From Corynebacterium hansenii (GTDB lineage Bacteria > Actinomycetota > Actinomycetes > Mycobacteriales > Mycobacteriaceae): 64,000 nt of DNA. This document shows, one piece after another, positions 9,556 through 18,879 of the stretch; within the stretch, counting starts at the first letter, position 1, and the number at the start of each line of letters is the position of its first letter. The DNA lies in contig NZ_CP047211.1 in the NCBI RefSeq assembly GCF_030408795.1, forward strand, positions 1,612,001-1,676,000. Reading direction: 5' to 3'. The notes under the pieces are model-generated. The model had not been told where the DNA came from. It ran no database searches and was given only the letters and a program-made list of their open reading frames with translations. A program made the position numbers and the translations under genes.

Positions 9556-11331
9556 GTGAGATTGCCATTCATCGCGGATGCGCTCGGAGCATCCTTCGCA
9601 GTGACCGCCATCGCGGTCTTCATCGTCACCGCCGCCATCCTGCTGGGCATCTACGCGTTCATCAGGAAGCGCCGCGGACTCAAATGGGGCAAGGCGGTCC
9701 CCGCCCTGCTCATCGTCATCGCGCTCATCGTCGGCGTCGTCGCCGGGGCTCTCAAGGGGATGCAGCAGCCGGGCGGACTCAACCGGCAGGTGGGCAAGGT
9801 GCTCACGCTGGACGAGAACACCAACAAGTTCCCCCGCCAGATCGAAGTCGACATGGCCGCGTTCGACGCCCTCATCGACCGGGTCGGCGAGGATCGCCTC
9901 CGCGAGATGAAGGACCGCTTCACGGGCGCCGACATGACCGCGCGCCACAAGATGCGCGTGGAGCACGGGTACACGTCCTCCGACATGCTCGCGTACTACG
10001 TGTGGCAGATGAAGGGCCAGGGCGGCGGCAGCACGGCCAAGGACGCCAAGGGCAACGCCTACTACCGGGCCGTCATGGAACTCGACCCCCGCGCCATCGA
10101 AGCCGCCGAGAAGGCGGGCGAGGCCGACCCGAACAACCCGATGCACGGCGCGATCGTCCTGGTGAAGGGCAACATCGCCGTCGACGGGCTGGTCAACGAT
10201 TCCGGCAGCTGGGCGCTCGCCGACTCGAAGGCGACGGCGGACTCCGACGTCGTCAAGCATCTCCGCGAAGGCGGCGCGATCATCGCCGGCCGCACGAACC
10301 AGTCGGAATTCGCGAACTTCCTGACCACCCGCGGACCCAACGGCTTCTCCGGCAGGGGCGGCCAGACGCTGAGCCCCCAGGGGCCGCTCACCGTCGACCC
10401 GCTCGGCTCGTCGACGGGGTCGGCGACCGCCGTCGCGCTGGACTACGCCGACGTGACCATCGGCACCGAGACCTCCGGTTCCGTGCTCGCGCCCGCCGGT
10501 GCGGCCGGCGTGGTCGGCCTCAAGGCCGCCCACGAGGGCTGCTCCATTTCCGGCATCGTCCCCATCGACGATCGCATCGACTCGGTCGGGTTCCTCGGCC
10601 GCAGCCTCCGCGACGTCCAACTCGCCCACGACGCGACGTGCTGGAAGGGCAAGGCCTCCGGCGACGCCGCGGCGGAGAAGCCGGGCGACGAAGAATCCGC
10701 GACCGCGGACCGGGACAAGACCGCGAAGGACGGCGCCAAGCCGAAGAAGATCATGGTGCTCGGCGAGGTCCCGCAGTCTCTGAAGGACCTGGCGAAGAAG
10801 GGCGACCTCGAAGTCGTCGAGGCGCCCCAGAAGGTCAAGGACCTCGCCGGCGAGCTCGACAAGGCCAACGCCGAGGACATCCTCCTGGGCGGGTTCGGCC
10901 CCTCACTGGAGAAGCATCTGCGCGGTTCCACGGGCGCCGCGAAGACGGTGGGCGACGTCGCCAAGTACTTCGACGACAACCCCGACACCGCCCCCTACGG
11001 CTTCGACACGCTGCGCAACTCCGCGGACTTCGACGCCGACGAACGCGCCAAGGGGGCCAAGGAGCTGGAGAAGGTGAAGAAGCTCGTCGCCGACGTCGAC
11101 GCCGAACTGCGCGCCGCCGGCGTCGACGCGCTGGTGACCCAGTCGACCGACCTGGCGACGTTCTCGCTGGCCGGCGTGCCGCGCATCTCCGTGCCGCTGG
11201 AAAAGAAGCCCGCCGGCGAGATGCTCGGCGAAGAGTCGCCCGAGGTCGCCTTCCAGGTCACCGCCGCCCGGCAGGACGCGCTGCCGCAGGTGATGGCCAT
11301 CGCCGAGGCCCTCAAGCCCGACGCCCGCTGA
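9556..11331 (+). CDS. Membrane-anchored amidase-signature protein
   Basis: A 591-aa protein with an N-terminal membrane anchor of two hydrophobic segments (residues about 10-33 and 48-66) and an extracytoplasmic amidase-signature domain. The Ser-cisSer-Lys triad can be placed: Lys in HGAIVLVKGNIA (about 205), Ser in GSSTGSATA (about 283) and the nucleophile region TETSGSVLAPAGA (about 308). The family hydrolyses amide bonds, but the substrate cannot be told from sequence. The C-terminal half has a Lys/Asp-rich insertion (residues about 370-420) before the segment resuming at VDALVTQSTD. It stands alone between two terminators. Export is inferred from the anchor and could place it in the cell envelope. 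Confidence 0.8.
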   Translation: MRLPFIADALGASFAVTAIAVFIVTAAILLGIYAFIRKRRGLKWGKAVPALLIVIALIVGVVAGALKGMQQPGGLNRQVGKVLTLDENTNKFPRQIEVDMAAFDALIDRVGEDRLREMKDRFTGADMTARHKMRVEHGYTSSDMLAYYVWQMKGQGGGSTAKDAKGNAYYRAVMELDPRAIEAAEKAGEADPNNPMHGAIVLVKGNIAVDGLVNDSGSWALADSKATADSDVVKHLREGGAIIAGRTNQSEFANFLTTRGPNGFSGRGGQTLSPQGPLTVDPLGSSTGSATAVALDYADVTIGTETSGSVLAPAGAAGVVGLKAAHEGCSISGIVPIDDRIDSVGFLGRSLRDVQLAHDATCWKGKASGDAAAEKPGDEESATADRDKTAKDGAKPKKIMVLGEVPQSLKDLAKKGDLEVVEAPQKVKDLAGELDKANAEDILLGGFGPSLEKHLRGSTGAAKTVGDVAKYFDDNPDTAPYGFDTLRNSADFDADERAKGAKELEKVKKLVADVDAELRAAGVDALVTQSTDLATFSLAGVPRISVPLEKKPAGEMLGEESPEVAFQVTAARQDALPQVMAIAEALKPDAR

Positions 11332-11339
11332 CACCGCTT

Positions 11340-11371
11340 CCCGGGCACCGGATCCCGCGCCGGTGCCCGGG
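11340..11371 (+). terminator. Hairpin terminator after amidase gene
   Basis: A perfect 12-bp stem (CCCGGGCACCGG / CCGGTGCCCGGG) with an 8-nt loop, starting 8 nt after the stop codon. There is no clear T tract. Confidence 0.6.
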
Positions 11372-11396
11372 CACGTTCTGTGACACTCTGGGATGT

Positions 11397-14240
11397 ATGA
11401 CCCTTCTGGACGACTTCATCGCCGACCTGGGCTTCGCCCCCGATGATTTCCAGCTCCGCGCCTGCCGCGCCATCGAGGCCGGGCGCGGAGTTCTCGTGTG
11501 CGCCCCCACCGGCGCCGGCAAAACCGTCGTCGGCGAATTCGCCATCCGCGCTGCCTTCGCAGACGGCGGAAAGTGCTTCTACACCACGCCGATCAAGGCG
11601 CTGAGCAACCAGAAGTACCACGACCTCGTCGACGTCTACGGCGAGGAGAAGGTCGGCCTGCTCACCGGCGACGTCTCGCGCAACGGCGACGCCGACGTCG
11701 TCGTCATGACCACCGAAGTGCTGCGCAACATGCTCTACGCGCAGTCGCCGACGCTGAACCGCCTGAGCCACGTGGTCATGGACGAGATCCACTACCTCGC
11801 CGACCGCGAGCGCGGGCCGGTGTGGGAGGAGGTCATCCTCAACCTCGACGAATCGGTGAAGCTCGTCGGCCTGTCCGCGACGGTGTCCAACTCCGAGGAA
11901 TTCGGAGACTGGCTGTCCACCGTCCGCGGCCACACCGAAGTCGTGGTCACCGACCACCGCCCGGTGCCGCTGAGCCAGCACATGCTCGTCGGCCAGCGCC
12001 TGTATCCGCTGTTCGAGGCCGGCGGGACCGAAGTCAACCGCGATCTGCTCCAGGCCGCCGCGCGCGCCGAATCCGGCTACGACGGCGGCGGCGGGGGAGT
12101 CCACGGCGGACACGGAGGGCACGGCGGCCGCGGCTTCAAGGGCGGGGGCCAGGGCGGCCCCGGCCGATCCGGTGGCCGCGGGCGCCGCGGTTCCGACGAC
12201 TCCGGCGGCGGCGACTACCTCGGGGGCGGCAAGTTTGCCCGCCACCAGTGGAAGCAGCGGGAGGAAACGCAGAAGTGGCGGCCCCCGCGGCGGGGGGACG
12301 TCGTCAAGCTGCTCGGTTCGCGCTCGATGCTGCCCGCGATCGTCTTCATCTTCTCCCGCGCCGGCTGCGAGGGCGCGCTGCAGCAGCTCGGGGCCTCTCG
12401 GATGGAGCTCACCGACATGGGCGAGCAGGAGGAGATCGCCGCGATCATCGACGCCGGCGTCGCCGACATCCCGCCCGAGGATCTCGAGGTGCTCGGCTTC
12501 CGGCGCTGGCGGCGCACGGTGGTCCGCGGATTCGCCGCGCACCATGCCGGGATGCTGCCGGCGTTCCGGCACATCGTGGAAAAGCTGTTCAACCGCGGCC
12601 TGGTCAAGGTCGTGTTCGCCACGGAGACGCTGGCGCTGGGCATCAACATGCCCGCGCGCACCGTGGTGCTGGAGAAGCTGGTCAAGTTCAACGGCGAGGC
12701 GCACGTCGACCTGACGCCCGGCCAGTACACGCAGATGACGGGCCGCGCGGGCCGCCGCGGCATCGACACCCAGGGCAACGCGGTGGTGCAGTGGGCGCCG
12801 GCGATGGACCCCAAGTGGGTCGCCGGCCTGGCGTCGACGCGCACGTACCCGCTGGTGTCCACGTTCACGCCCGGCTACAACATGTCCATCAACCTGCTGC
12901 GCACCCTCGGCCACGCCGAAGCGCGGAAGATGATGGAGAAGTCCTTCGCCCAGTTCCAGGCCGACGGGGACGTCGTCGGCGACGTGGCCGAGTTGGAGCG
13001 CGCCCGGGCGCGCGTCGAGCAGTTGAAGGCCGAGATGGGCACCGCCGGCGCCGACGTCGAGGGCCTGCTGGCCTACCTGGAGCTGCGGTCGACCATTTCC
13101 GCGGAGGAGAAGGCCGCCAAGCGCCGCAACATCGAGGACCGCCACACCGAGACCGTCACCGTGCTGCGGCGCCTGCGGCGCGGCGAGGTCATCGCCATCC
13201 CGATGGGCAAGAAGGCCCAGCTGGCGGTGGTGGTGCGCGAGGACAATTCGCCCCACAATCCCCGCCCGACCGTCGTCGGCGTCGGCGGTTTCACCGGCCG
13301 CATCGAGCCCGACGCGTTCCCCAGCGCCCCCGAGGTGCTCGGCCGCGTGAAGGTCCCCGGTGACGCCGCCCGCCATCCCAAGCGCGCGGTGAGCATCATC
13401 CGGTCGGAGATCGACCGCCGCAACATCCGCGGCCCCAAGCGCCTGCGCCGCCGCACGGCGGTCACGTCGCCGGAGCTCAAGCGCCTGCGCCGCGAGCTGC
13501 GCGACCACCCCCTGCACGGCGATCCCGCGGTGGAGTCGGTGGCCCGGGACGCGGATGCTTTGCGACGCGCCCAGAACACCGTGAAGACCCTGGAGCGGCG
13601 CGTCTCGGCGGCCTCGGACACGCTGGCGCGCACCTTCGATCGCGTGCTGGACCTGCTCGGCGAGATGGACTACGTCGAGTGGCCCGATGGCGCGGCCGAT
13701 GGTGACGCCGATCGCGGCGAGCCCTACGTTTCCGAGGAGGGCGAACGCCTGGCGCGGATCCACAACGCCTCCGACCTCCTGGCCGCCCAATGCCTGCGCC
13801 GGGGGATCTGGGATGACCTGGATCCGGCCGAACTCGCGGGCGCGGTGTCGACGCTGGTGTTCGAGAATCGCCGGGCCACCCAGGGCTCCGACGAAGTGCC
13901 CACCGAGCCGCTGGCCGCCGCGATCTCCGACACGTACCGCATCTGGCAGGAACTCGCGTCCGACGAGCAGCGCCATCGCCTGCCCATGACCCGCATGCCG
14001 GACCTCGCCTTCGCCACCGCCGTCCACCAGTGGACCGCCGGCGCCCCGCTGGGGTATTGCCTGGCGGCGGCGAAGGATGCCGGCGCCGAGCTCACGCCGG
14101 GCGATTTCGTCCGCTGGTGCCGGCAGGTGGTCGATCTGCTGTCGCAGGTCCGGCAAACGGGGTACTCCACCAGGATCCGCGACAATGCCACGCAGGCGGT
14201 GCAGGCGATTCGCCGCGGCGTGGTCGCGCTGGGGCATTAG
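11397..14240 (+). CDS. helY: Ski2/Mtr4-type DEAD/DEIH helicase, HelY-like
   Basis: A 947-aa superfamily 2 helicase. Motif I is CAPTGAGKT (residues about 35-43), motif II is MDEIHYL (about 127), motif III is LSATVSN, and motif VI is MTGRAGRRGID. The C-terminal region corresponds to the actinobacterial HelY proteins, relatives of eukaryotic Ski2/Mtr4. A Gly/Arg-rich insertion at residues about 224-279 (GGHGGHGGRGFKGG and RGG repeats) lies between the two RecA domains and looks like an RNA-binding RGG box. ATG 11397 is chosen because the helicase domain begins directly there (LDDFIADLGF); a weak -10 (GACACT) lies 9 nt upstream. The precise RNA substrate is unknown. Confidence 0.88.
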   Translation: MTLLDDFIADLGFAPDDFQLRACRAIEAGRGVLVCAPTGAGKTVVGEFAIRAAFADGGKCFYTTPIKALSNQKYHDLVDVYGEEKVGLLTGDVSRNGDADVVVMTTEVLRNMLYAQSPTLNRLSHVVMDEIHYLADRERGPVWEEVILNLDESVKLVGLSATVSNSEEFGDWLSTVRGHTEVVVTDHRPVPLSQHMLVGQRLYPLFEAGGTEVNRDLLQAAARAESGYDGGGGGVHGGHGGHGGRGFKGGGQGGPGRSGGRGRRGSDDSGGGDYLGGGKFARHQWKQREETQKWRPPRRGDVVKLLGSRSMLPAIVFIFSRAGCEGALQQLGASRMELTDMGEQEEIAAIIDAGVADIPPEDLEVLGFRRWRRTVVRGFAAHHAGMLPAFRHIVEKLFNRGLVKVVFATETLALGINMPARTVVLEKLVKFNGEAHVDLTPGQYTQMTGRAGRRGIDTQGNAVVQWAPAMDPKWVAGLASTRTYPLVSTFTPGYNMSINLLRTLGHAEARKMMEKSFAQFQADGDVVGDVAELERARARVEQLKAEMGTAGADVEGLLAYLELRSTISAEEKAAKRRNIEDRHTETVTVLRRLRRGEVIAIPMGKKAQLAVVVREDNSPHNPRPTVVGVGGFTGRIEPDAFPSAPEVLGRVKVPGDAARHPKRAVSIIRSEIDRRNIRGPKRLRRRTAVTSPELKRLRRELRDHPLHGDPAVESVARDADALRRAQNTVKTLERRVSAASDTLARTFDRVLDLLGEMDYVEWPDGAADGDADRGEPYVSEEGERLARIHNASDLLAAQCLRRGIWDDLDPAELAGAVSTLVFENRRATQGSDEVPTEPLAAAISDTYRIWQELASDEQRHRLPMTRMPDLAFATAVHQWTAGAPLGYCLAAAKDAGAELTPGDFVRWCRQVVDLLSQVRQTGYSTRIRDNATQAVQAIRRGVVALGH

Positions 14241-14292
14241 AGGCACCCCGCGCCCGCGCAGCCGTTTCGCTGCGCCCGCGGGTGAGCCCGCC

Positions 14293-14298
14293 TAACCT
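14293..14298 (+). promoter_or_regulatory. -10 box, leaderless start of AhpD-like gene
   Basis: TAACCT lies 6 nt before ATG 14305. Confidence 0.5.
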
Positions 14299-14304
14299 GG
14301 TTTC

Positions 14305-14901
14305 ATGGACGATACTTCCCGCGATCGCGGCCAGGACCCCGCCCTCGACCGCCCCGCCAGCCCGCCGTTGCCCGCCGGCCGCCCCGGCCCGGGAAGCCGC
14401 AGGCAGTTGGGCCTGCTGAACGGGGCGATCGAAGCCATCGGCGCCCGCGCCACGGGCCGCCGCCGCCTGGGCGTGTTCGCAACCATCGGCCGCGCGAAAC
14501 GTCTGTTCCGCGGCTGGCTCATCTATTCGGCGACGATGATGCCCTTCGGCGAACTGTCGCGGACGGACACCGAGCTGGTCATCCTTCGCGTCGCCCACGG
14601 CCGCGGCGCGGACTACGAGCGGGACCATCACAGGGTCATCGGCAAGAGGGCGGGCTTGACCGATGCGGAAATCGCCGCCGTCGACCGCCGCGACCACGGT
14701 TTCACCGGACACCGCGGGGCGATGCTCGCGGTTGCGGATCAGCTCGTCGCAAAGCGAGACGTCGACGACGCCACCTGGGCGGAGCTGACCCGCCACCTGA
14801 CCGACCGGGAATGCGTGGCGCTGGTGCAGCTTGTCACGCATTACGACGGCCTGGCCACCGCCCTCCACGTCCTGGGCACGCCGCCCGACGAGAAGCGGTA
14901 G
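14305..14901 (+). CDS. Carboxymuconolactone decarboxylase/AhpD-like protein
   Basis: A 198-aa protein. After a disordered Pro-rich N-terminus (about 35 residues) it matches the CMD/AhpD alpha-helical fold: SRTDTELVILRVAHGRGADYERDHHRVIGKRAGLTDAEI, then LTDRECVALVQLVTHYDGLATALHVLG. The AhpD-type CxxC is absent; the position corresponding to the first cysteine is occupied by non-Cys residues around ADYERDHH, so a peroxidase-partner role is unlikely and the reaction is unknown. Leaderless start after TAACCT. The downstream SDR gene converges on it. Confidence 0.75.
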   Translation: MDDTSRDRGQDPALDRPASPPLPAGRPGPGSRRQLGLLNGAIEAIGARATGRRRLGVFATIGRAKRLFRGWLIYSATMMPFGELSRTDTELVILRVAHGRGADYERDHHRVIGKRAGLTDAEIAAVDRRDHGFTGHRGAMLAVADQLVAKRDVDDATWAELTRHLTDRECVALVQLVTHYDGLATALHVLGTPPDEKR

Positions 14902-14906
14902 CGCGC

Positions 14907-15800
14907 CTACTTCGCGCGGTCGGCCGCGGCGCCGTCGGCGGCCCAGCGCAGGCCGCGGTTGAGCAGCTTCATCGCGCCGCGGTAGGCCCACGGCATGTTC
15001 ACCTGCGCCCACCGGCCGACCGGCACGTCGGGGGAGGTGGGGATGAGGTACGTGCCGGCGTCGACCTCGTAACGGATGATCGCCGCGGCCTTCGCCGGCG
15101 AGATGGCGTGGTTGCGGAACAGCTTCGTCGCCTTGGTCACGCGCGGGGCGTCGCGGTCGATGCCGTCGATGTCGATGGTGCGCACCAGCGGCGTGTCCAC
15201 GGCACCGGGCACCACGGCGTGGACGGAGATCCCCTTGGGCGCGAGGTCGAATCGCAGCACCTCGCACAGGCCGAGCACCCCGGCCTTCGACGCGGAATAC
15301 GCGCCGTGCCACGGCAGCCCGAGGATCCCGGCGGCCGACGAGACGCACACCAGCCGCCCGCGCCCGGCGTCGGCCATCGACGGGGTGAACGCCTCGACGA
15401 TGTGGATGGTGCCCATCAGGTTGATGTCGATGACGCCGCGCCATTTCGCGTGCGGCAGCGTCGTCGGGTCGCCCCACACGGAGATCCCGGCGGCGTTGTA
15501 CACGTCCCGCGGGGCGCCGTGCTTTGCGACGACGCCGTCCGCCCATCCCTTCACCGCATCGAAGTCGGCGATGTCCAGTTCGGCGGAATCGACGACGGGG
15601 TGGTTGCCCGGACCGGCCGCCCGGCGCGCCGCTTCGGCGGTGTCGGCCAGCCCGGCGGGGTTGCGGTCGGCCATGGCCACGCGCCAGCCGTCGCCGGCCA
15701 GCGAGATGGCCAGGCCGCGGCCGATGCCGGATGCGGCGCCGGTGACCACCGCCAGCGGGCGCGGGTCCACGGGGCGTGCGTCAGTCGCGTCGTCGTTCAC
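14907..15800 (-). CDS. Short-chain dehydrogenase/reductase
   Basis: A 297-aa classical SDR. The NAD(P) site is [12 protein letters not shown] (residues about 17-28); the catalytic residues are Ser in [11 protein letters not shown] and the YSASK motif. The tail ends with a polar [16 protein letters not shown] segment. GTG 15800 is preceded by GGAGG at a good distance and overlaps the stop of the upstream esterase gene (GTGA), so the two are translated from one message. Substrate unknown; the pairing with an HSL-type esterase hints at a small lipid or ester catabolic role, which is inference. Confidence 0.85.
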   Translation of the reverse strand: MNDDATDARPVDPRPLAVVTGAASGIGRGLAISLAGDGWRVAMADRNPAGLADTAEAARRAAGPGNHPVVDSAELDIADFDAVKGWADGVVAKHGAPRDVYNAAGISVWGDPTTLPHAKWRGVIDINLMGTIHIVEAFTPSMADAGRGRLVCVSSAAGILGLPWHGAYSASKAGVLGLCEVLRFDLAPKGISVHAVVPGAVDTPLVRTIDIDGIDRDAPRVTKATKLFRNHAISPAKAAAIIRYEVDAGTYLIPTSPDVPVGRWAQVNMPWAYRGAMKLLNRGLRWAADGAAADRAK

Positions 15801-16882
15801 TGTCGGACCTCCAGGGCCAGGCGCACGGCGCCGGCGAGTTCGTCGATGGCCCGGCGCGAGGCGCGCCACAGGCCGGGGGAGTTGAGGAAGGGGTGGACCA
15901 GGCCGCGGTGCATTTTCACGGTCACGGGCACGCCGGCGTCGGCGAGACGGGCGGCGTAGGCCTCTCCCTCGTCGCGCAGCGGGTCGAAGCCGGCCAGCGC
16001 GACGAACGCGGGGGCGAGCCCGGAGAGGTCTTCGGCGTACAGCGGCGACACCCTCGGATCCACGGCGAGCTCCGGCGAGGCCGAATCCCGGGTGCCGTCG
16101 CCGATGTAGAGGTCGGCGAACCCGGCCATGTCGGCGGAGGCGAGGAAGTACCCGGTCTCGAACTCGCGGCCGCTGCCGGTCCAGGCGTCGCGGCCGCCGA
16201 TCCACGCGGCGACGTCGGTCACCGGCACGATCAGGCCCTGCAGCGCCGGCTGAGGCAGCCCGAGGCGCTTGGCCTCCAGGCACACGGCGGCGGCGAGGTT
16301 CGCGCCGGCGGAGTCGCCCATGACCGCCACGCGGCGGTGCGGCCCCGGACCGTCGCCCACCAGCGCCGCGTACACGGCCATGGCGTCGTCGAGCCCCGCC
16401 GGGAAGGGGTGCTCCGGCGCCAGCCGGTAATCCACGGAGACCACGTCGACGCCGGCGGACTCGGCCAGGCGCAGGCACGGGGCGTCGTGCGAATCCAGGG
16501 ATCCCAGCGCCCAGCCGCCCCCATGGAGATACATGACTACGGGCGCGGTGGCGTCGGCAAGCGGAAAACCGAAGTACCTGCGCACGCCGACGCCGGCGAT
16601 GATTTCCCCGCGCGTGCGGATCTTCGGCCGCGGCCCGGCGGCGAGGTACGCCTCGCGGTCCAGTCCCTTGCGGGCCTTGGCGGCCGGGATCTCCCGGATG
16701 CCCTTCGCCGGGCCGAGGCGCTCGAGCATGGCCAGCGACATGGCCACGTCCGCGTCCAGCAGATACCCCCGCCCATTGCGCGGCGGCCGGGCGACCAGAC
16801 GCAGCACCGGCGCCGGCAGCGCCATGATGCCGCGTCCTGCCCTCGCGATGATCCTGGTCAACGGGTCGGGGCGGTGGTTCAT
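15797..16882 (-). CDS. Alpha/beta hydrolase, hormone-sensitive lipase family
   Basis: A 361-aa hydrolase. The oxyanion motif HGGGW (about residue 120) and nucleophile motif GDSAGAN (about 190) define the HSL family IV esterases. The acid and base are placed by [10 protein letters not shown] (Asp) and GLVHPFLN (His). The N-terminal 100 residues form the cap region. ATG 16882 is leaderless with a -10 TATTTT 6 nt upstream. It overlaps the SDR gene by 4 nt. No signal peptide, so cytoplasmic. Substrate unknown. Confidence 0.87.
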   Translation of the reverse strand: MNHRPDPLTRIIARAGRGIMALPAPVLRLVARPPRNGRGYLLDADVAMSLAMLERLGPAKGIREIPAAKARKGLDREAYLAAGPRPKIRTRGEIIAGVGVRRYFGFPLADATAPVVMYLHGGGWALGSLDSHDAPCLRLAESAGVDVVSVDYRLAPEHPFPAGLDDAMAVYAALVGDGPGPHRRVAVMGDSAGANLAAAVCLEAKRLGLPQPALQGLIVPVTDVAAWIGGRDAWTGSGREFETGYFLASADMAGFADLYIGDGTRDSASPELAVDPRVSPLYAEDLSGLAPAFVALAGFDPLRDEGEAYAARLADAGVPVTVKMHRGLVHPFLNSPGLWRASRRAIDELAGAVRLALEVRQ

Positions 16883-16888
16883 GCCATC

Positions 16889-16894
16889 AAAATA
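16889..16894 (-). promoter_or_regulatory. -10 box of esterase-SDR operon
   Basis: On the minus strand TATTTT lies 6 nt before ATG 16882. It faces the pepQ -10 box at 16909 across 14 nt, so the two leaderless promoters overlap and may share control. Confidence 0.55.
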
Positions 16895-16908
16895 CCGTCG
16901 CCCGGGGT

Positions 16909-16914
16909 TATCGT
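16909..16914 (+). promoter_or_regulatory. -10 box of pepQ operon
   Basis: TATCGT lies 7 nt before ATG 16922, with no Shine-Dalgarno. Confidence 0.5.
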
Positions 16915-16921
16915 GGGCGAT

Positions 16922-18112
16922 ATGACCGAATCACTCTTCCCATCGGACGTCTATTCCCGCCGCCTGGCCCGCGCCTCCGAACTCGCCGCCGACCGCGGCA
17001 TCGGGGGCCTGGTTTTCGGCACGGGGCCCGACCTGGAGTACCTCATCGGGTCGAAGGTCAGCTCGCATGAACGGCTGACGGCGCTGGCGGTGCCCGCCGC
17101 GAAGCCCGGGGAAGGGGAGCCGGCCCGGCCGGTGCTGGTTTTGCCCGCCGTCGAACGCGGCGATCTGCCGGCGTCGGCGGTGCCGGATCTCGACGTCGAC
17201 GTGGTTCTGTGGGCCGACGGCGAGAGTCCGCACCGGCTCGTCGCCGAGGCGCTGGGCATGGCGGCCGGTTCCGGAGGGGCGCACGGGGTGCTGGGCGTCG
17301 GCGCGTCGCTGACCGCCGACCACCTGCTGCCGCTGCTGGAGCTCACCGACGCGAAGGCGGTGCTGGCGGGGGAGACGCTGCGCGAGCTGTTCATGCGCAA
17401 GGACGACGCCGAGGTCGCCGAGCTGCGCGACGCCGCCGCCGCCATCGACCGCGTCCACGCCCGCGTGCCGGGCATGCTGCGCCCCGGCCGCACCGAGGCC
17501 GAGGTCGCCGACGAGCTTTCCGCCGCGATCCTGGAGGAGGGCCACTCGGCGGTCGACTTCGTCATCGTCGGTTCGGGACCCAACGGCGCGAATCCCCACC
17601 ACGCGTTTTCGGACAAGAAGCTTGGCGACGGTGACGTCGTGGTCGTCGACATCGGCGGCACGTGGGGAGTGGGGTACCACTCGGATTGCACCCGCACCTA
17701 CGTCATCGGCGAGGCGCCGGAACGCGCCGCCGAGGCGTGGGAGGTCCTCCGCGCAGCCCAGGAAGCCGCGGTCGCCGCGGTGCGCCCGGGCGTGACCGCC
17801 GCGTCGATCGACGCCACCGCCCGCGGGGCCATCGCTGCCGCCGGGCACGGGGACGCCTTCATCCACCGCACCGGCCACGGCATCGGGCTGAGCCTGCACG
17901 AGGAGCCCTTCATCATGGAGGGCAACGACCTGGTGCTCGAACCGGGCATGGCGTTTTCCGTCGAGCCCGGCCTGTACTTCGAGGGAGACTTCGGCATGCG
18001 GCTGGAGGACATCGTCGTGGTCACCGAAGACGGCTGCGAGCCGTTGAACCGGGGGCCGCATGAGCTGGTCGTGGCGGGGGAATCGGCCACGCGACAGACG
18101 GGGGACAAGTAG
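16922..18112 (+). CDS. pepQ: M24 family Xaa-Pro peptidase
   Basis: A 396-aa metallopeptidase. The N-terminal creatinase-like domain spans residues about 1-150. The C-terminal pita-bread domain has all metal ligands in order: Asp in [10 protein letters not shown], Asp in HSDCTRTY, His in HRTGHGIGL, Glu in FSVEPGLY and Glu in MRLEDIVVV. It cleaves dipeptides or N-terminal residues with proline in the second position and acts in the cytoplasm. Only 2 nt separate it from the next gene, so it heads a unit running through the DprE2-like reductase, cobL, cobM and cobK. Whether it is a dipeptidase (PepQ) or aminopeptidase (PepP) is not certain. Confidence 0.88.
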   Translation: MTESLFPSDVYSRRLARASELAADRGIGGLVFGTGPDLEYLIGSKVSSHERLTALAVPAAKPGEGEPARPVLVLPAVERGDLPASAVPDLDVDVVLWADGESPHRLVAEALGMAAGSGGAHGVLGVGASLTADHLLPLLELTDAKAVLAGETLRELFMRKDDAEVAELRDAAAAIDRVHARVPGMLRPGRTEAEVADELSAAILEEGHSAVDFVIVGSGPNGANPHHAFSDKKLGDGDVVVVDIGGTWGVGYHSDCTRTYVIGEAPERAAEAWEVLRAAQEAAVAAVRPGVTAASIDATARGAIAAAGHGDAFIHRTGHGIGLSLHEEPFIMEGNDLVLEPGMAFSVEPGLYFEGDFGMRLEDIVVVTEDGCEPLNRGPHELVVAGESATRQTGDK

Positions 18113-18114
18113 CG

Positions 18115-18879
18115 ATGGGGCACGTGCTCGTCCTGGGCGGCACCAGCGAAATCGGCGGCGAGGTCGCCGCGCGCCTGGCCAACCACAACACCGTGACGCT
18201 GGCCGCGCGGCGGGTCGAGGCGCTCGACGACATCGCCAAGCGCCTCACCGACTCCGGGGCCGTGGCCGTCCACCGCGTGCGCTTCGACGCCGACGACCTC
18301 GAGTCGCACGGCCGGGTCCTCGACGAGGCATGGGCGCACGGCCCAGTGGACACCGCCGTCATCGCCTTCGGCATCCTCGGCGACCAAGCCGAATGCGAAA
18401 CTTCCGGGGCGGCCGCCGCGCGGGTCATCCACACCGACTTCACCGCGCACGCGGCCATCGCCACCGAGCTCGTCGCGCGCATGTCGGCGGCCGCCGCCAC
18501 CGGCGAACTGCCCGTGCGCGACGGGGTGGCCGGCCGGATCCTCGCGTTCTCCTCCATCGCCGGCGCCCGCGTGCGCCGCGCGAACTACGTCTACGGCTCC
18601 GCGAAGGCCGGGCTCGACGGTTTCCTGCAGGGGATGCAGGACCGCCTCCACGGCGAACCGGTGCAGTTGACCATCGCGCGCCCCGGCTTCGTCATCGGCC
18701 GAATGACCGAGGGCATGAAGCCCGCGCCCATGTCGTCGACGCCGGCGCAGGTCGCCGAGGCGTCGGTGACCGCGCTCGACGGCCGGAAACTCGACGTGTG
18801 GATTCCCGCCCGCCTCGGCTTCCTGGCGCGCGCCACCCGGTTCACGCCGCGGTTCATCTGGAGGAAGATGCCGCGATGA
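18115..18879 (+). CDS. DprE2-like short-chain reductase
   Basis: A 254-aa SDR with the cofactor motif LVLGGTSEIGGEVA, the segment VIAFGILGDQAE, SSIAGARVRRANYVYGSAKAGLDGF with catalytic Ser, Tyr and Lys, and a C-terminus ending FIWRKMPR. These features follow DprE2, the reductase that completes epimerisation of decaprenyl-phospho-ribose to arabinose for mycolata cell walls. It lies alone, without dprE1, between pepQ and cobL and overlaps cobL by an ATGA. It is therefore probably a paralog with another substrate, or an additional copy. The main dprE1-dprE2 pair would be elsewhere in the genome. Confidence 0.75.
   Translation: MGHVLVLGGTSEIGGEVAARLANHNTVTLAARRVEALDDIAKRLTDSGAVAVHRVRFDADDLESHGRVLDEAWAHGPVDTAVIAFGILGDQAECETSGAAAARVIHTDFTAHAAIATELVARMSAAAATGELPVRDGVAGRILAFSSIAGARVRRANYVYGSAKAGLDGFLQGMQDRLHGEPVQLTIARPGFVIGRMTEGMKPAPMSSTPAQVAEASVTALDGRKLDVWIPARLGFLARATRFTPRFIWRKMPR

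Noticed and set aside
9684..11396. Very long frame suggesting that helY begins near 9.7 kb
   Set aside because: The first 570 codons overlap the amidase in another frame and are Arg/Gly-rich shadow; the helicase begins at ATG 11397 after a terminator.
10995..14246. 1083-codon open frame antisense to helY
   Set aside because: It is a shadow of GC-rich codon bias; composition is Arg/His/Val-rich with no domain, and the helicase frame has all motifs.
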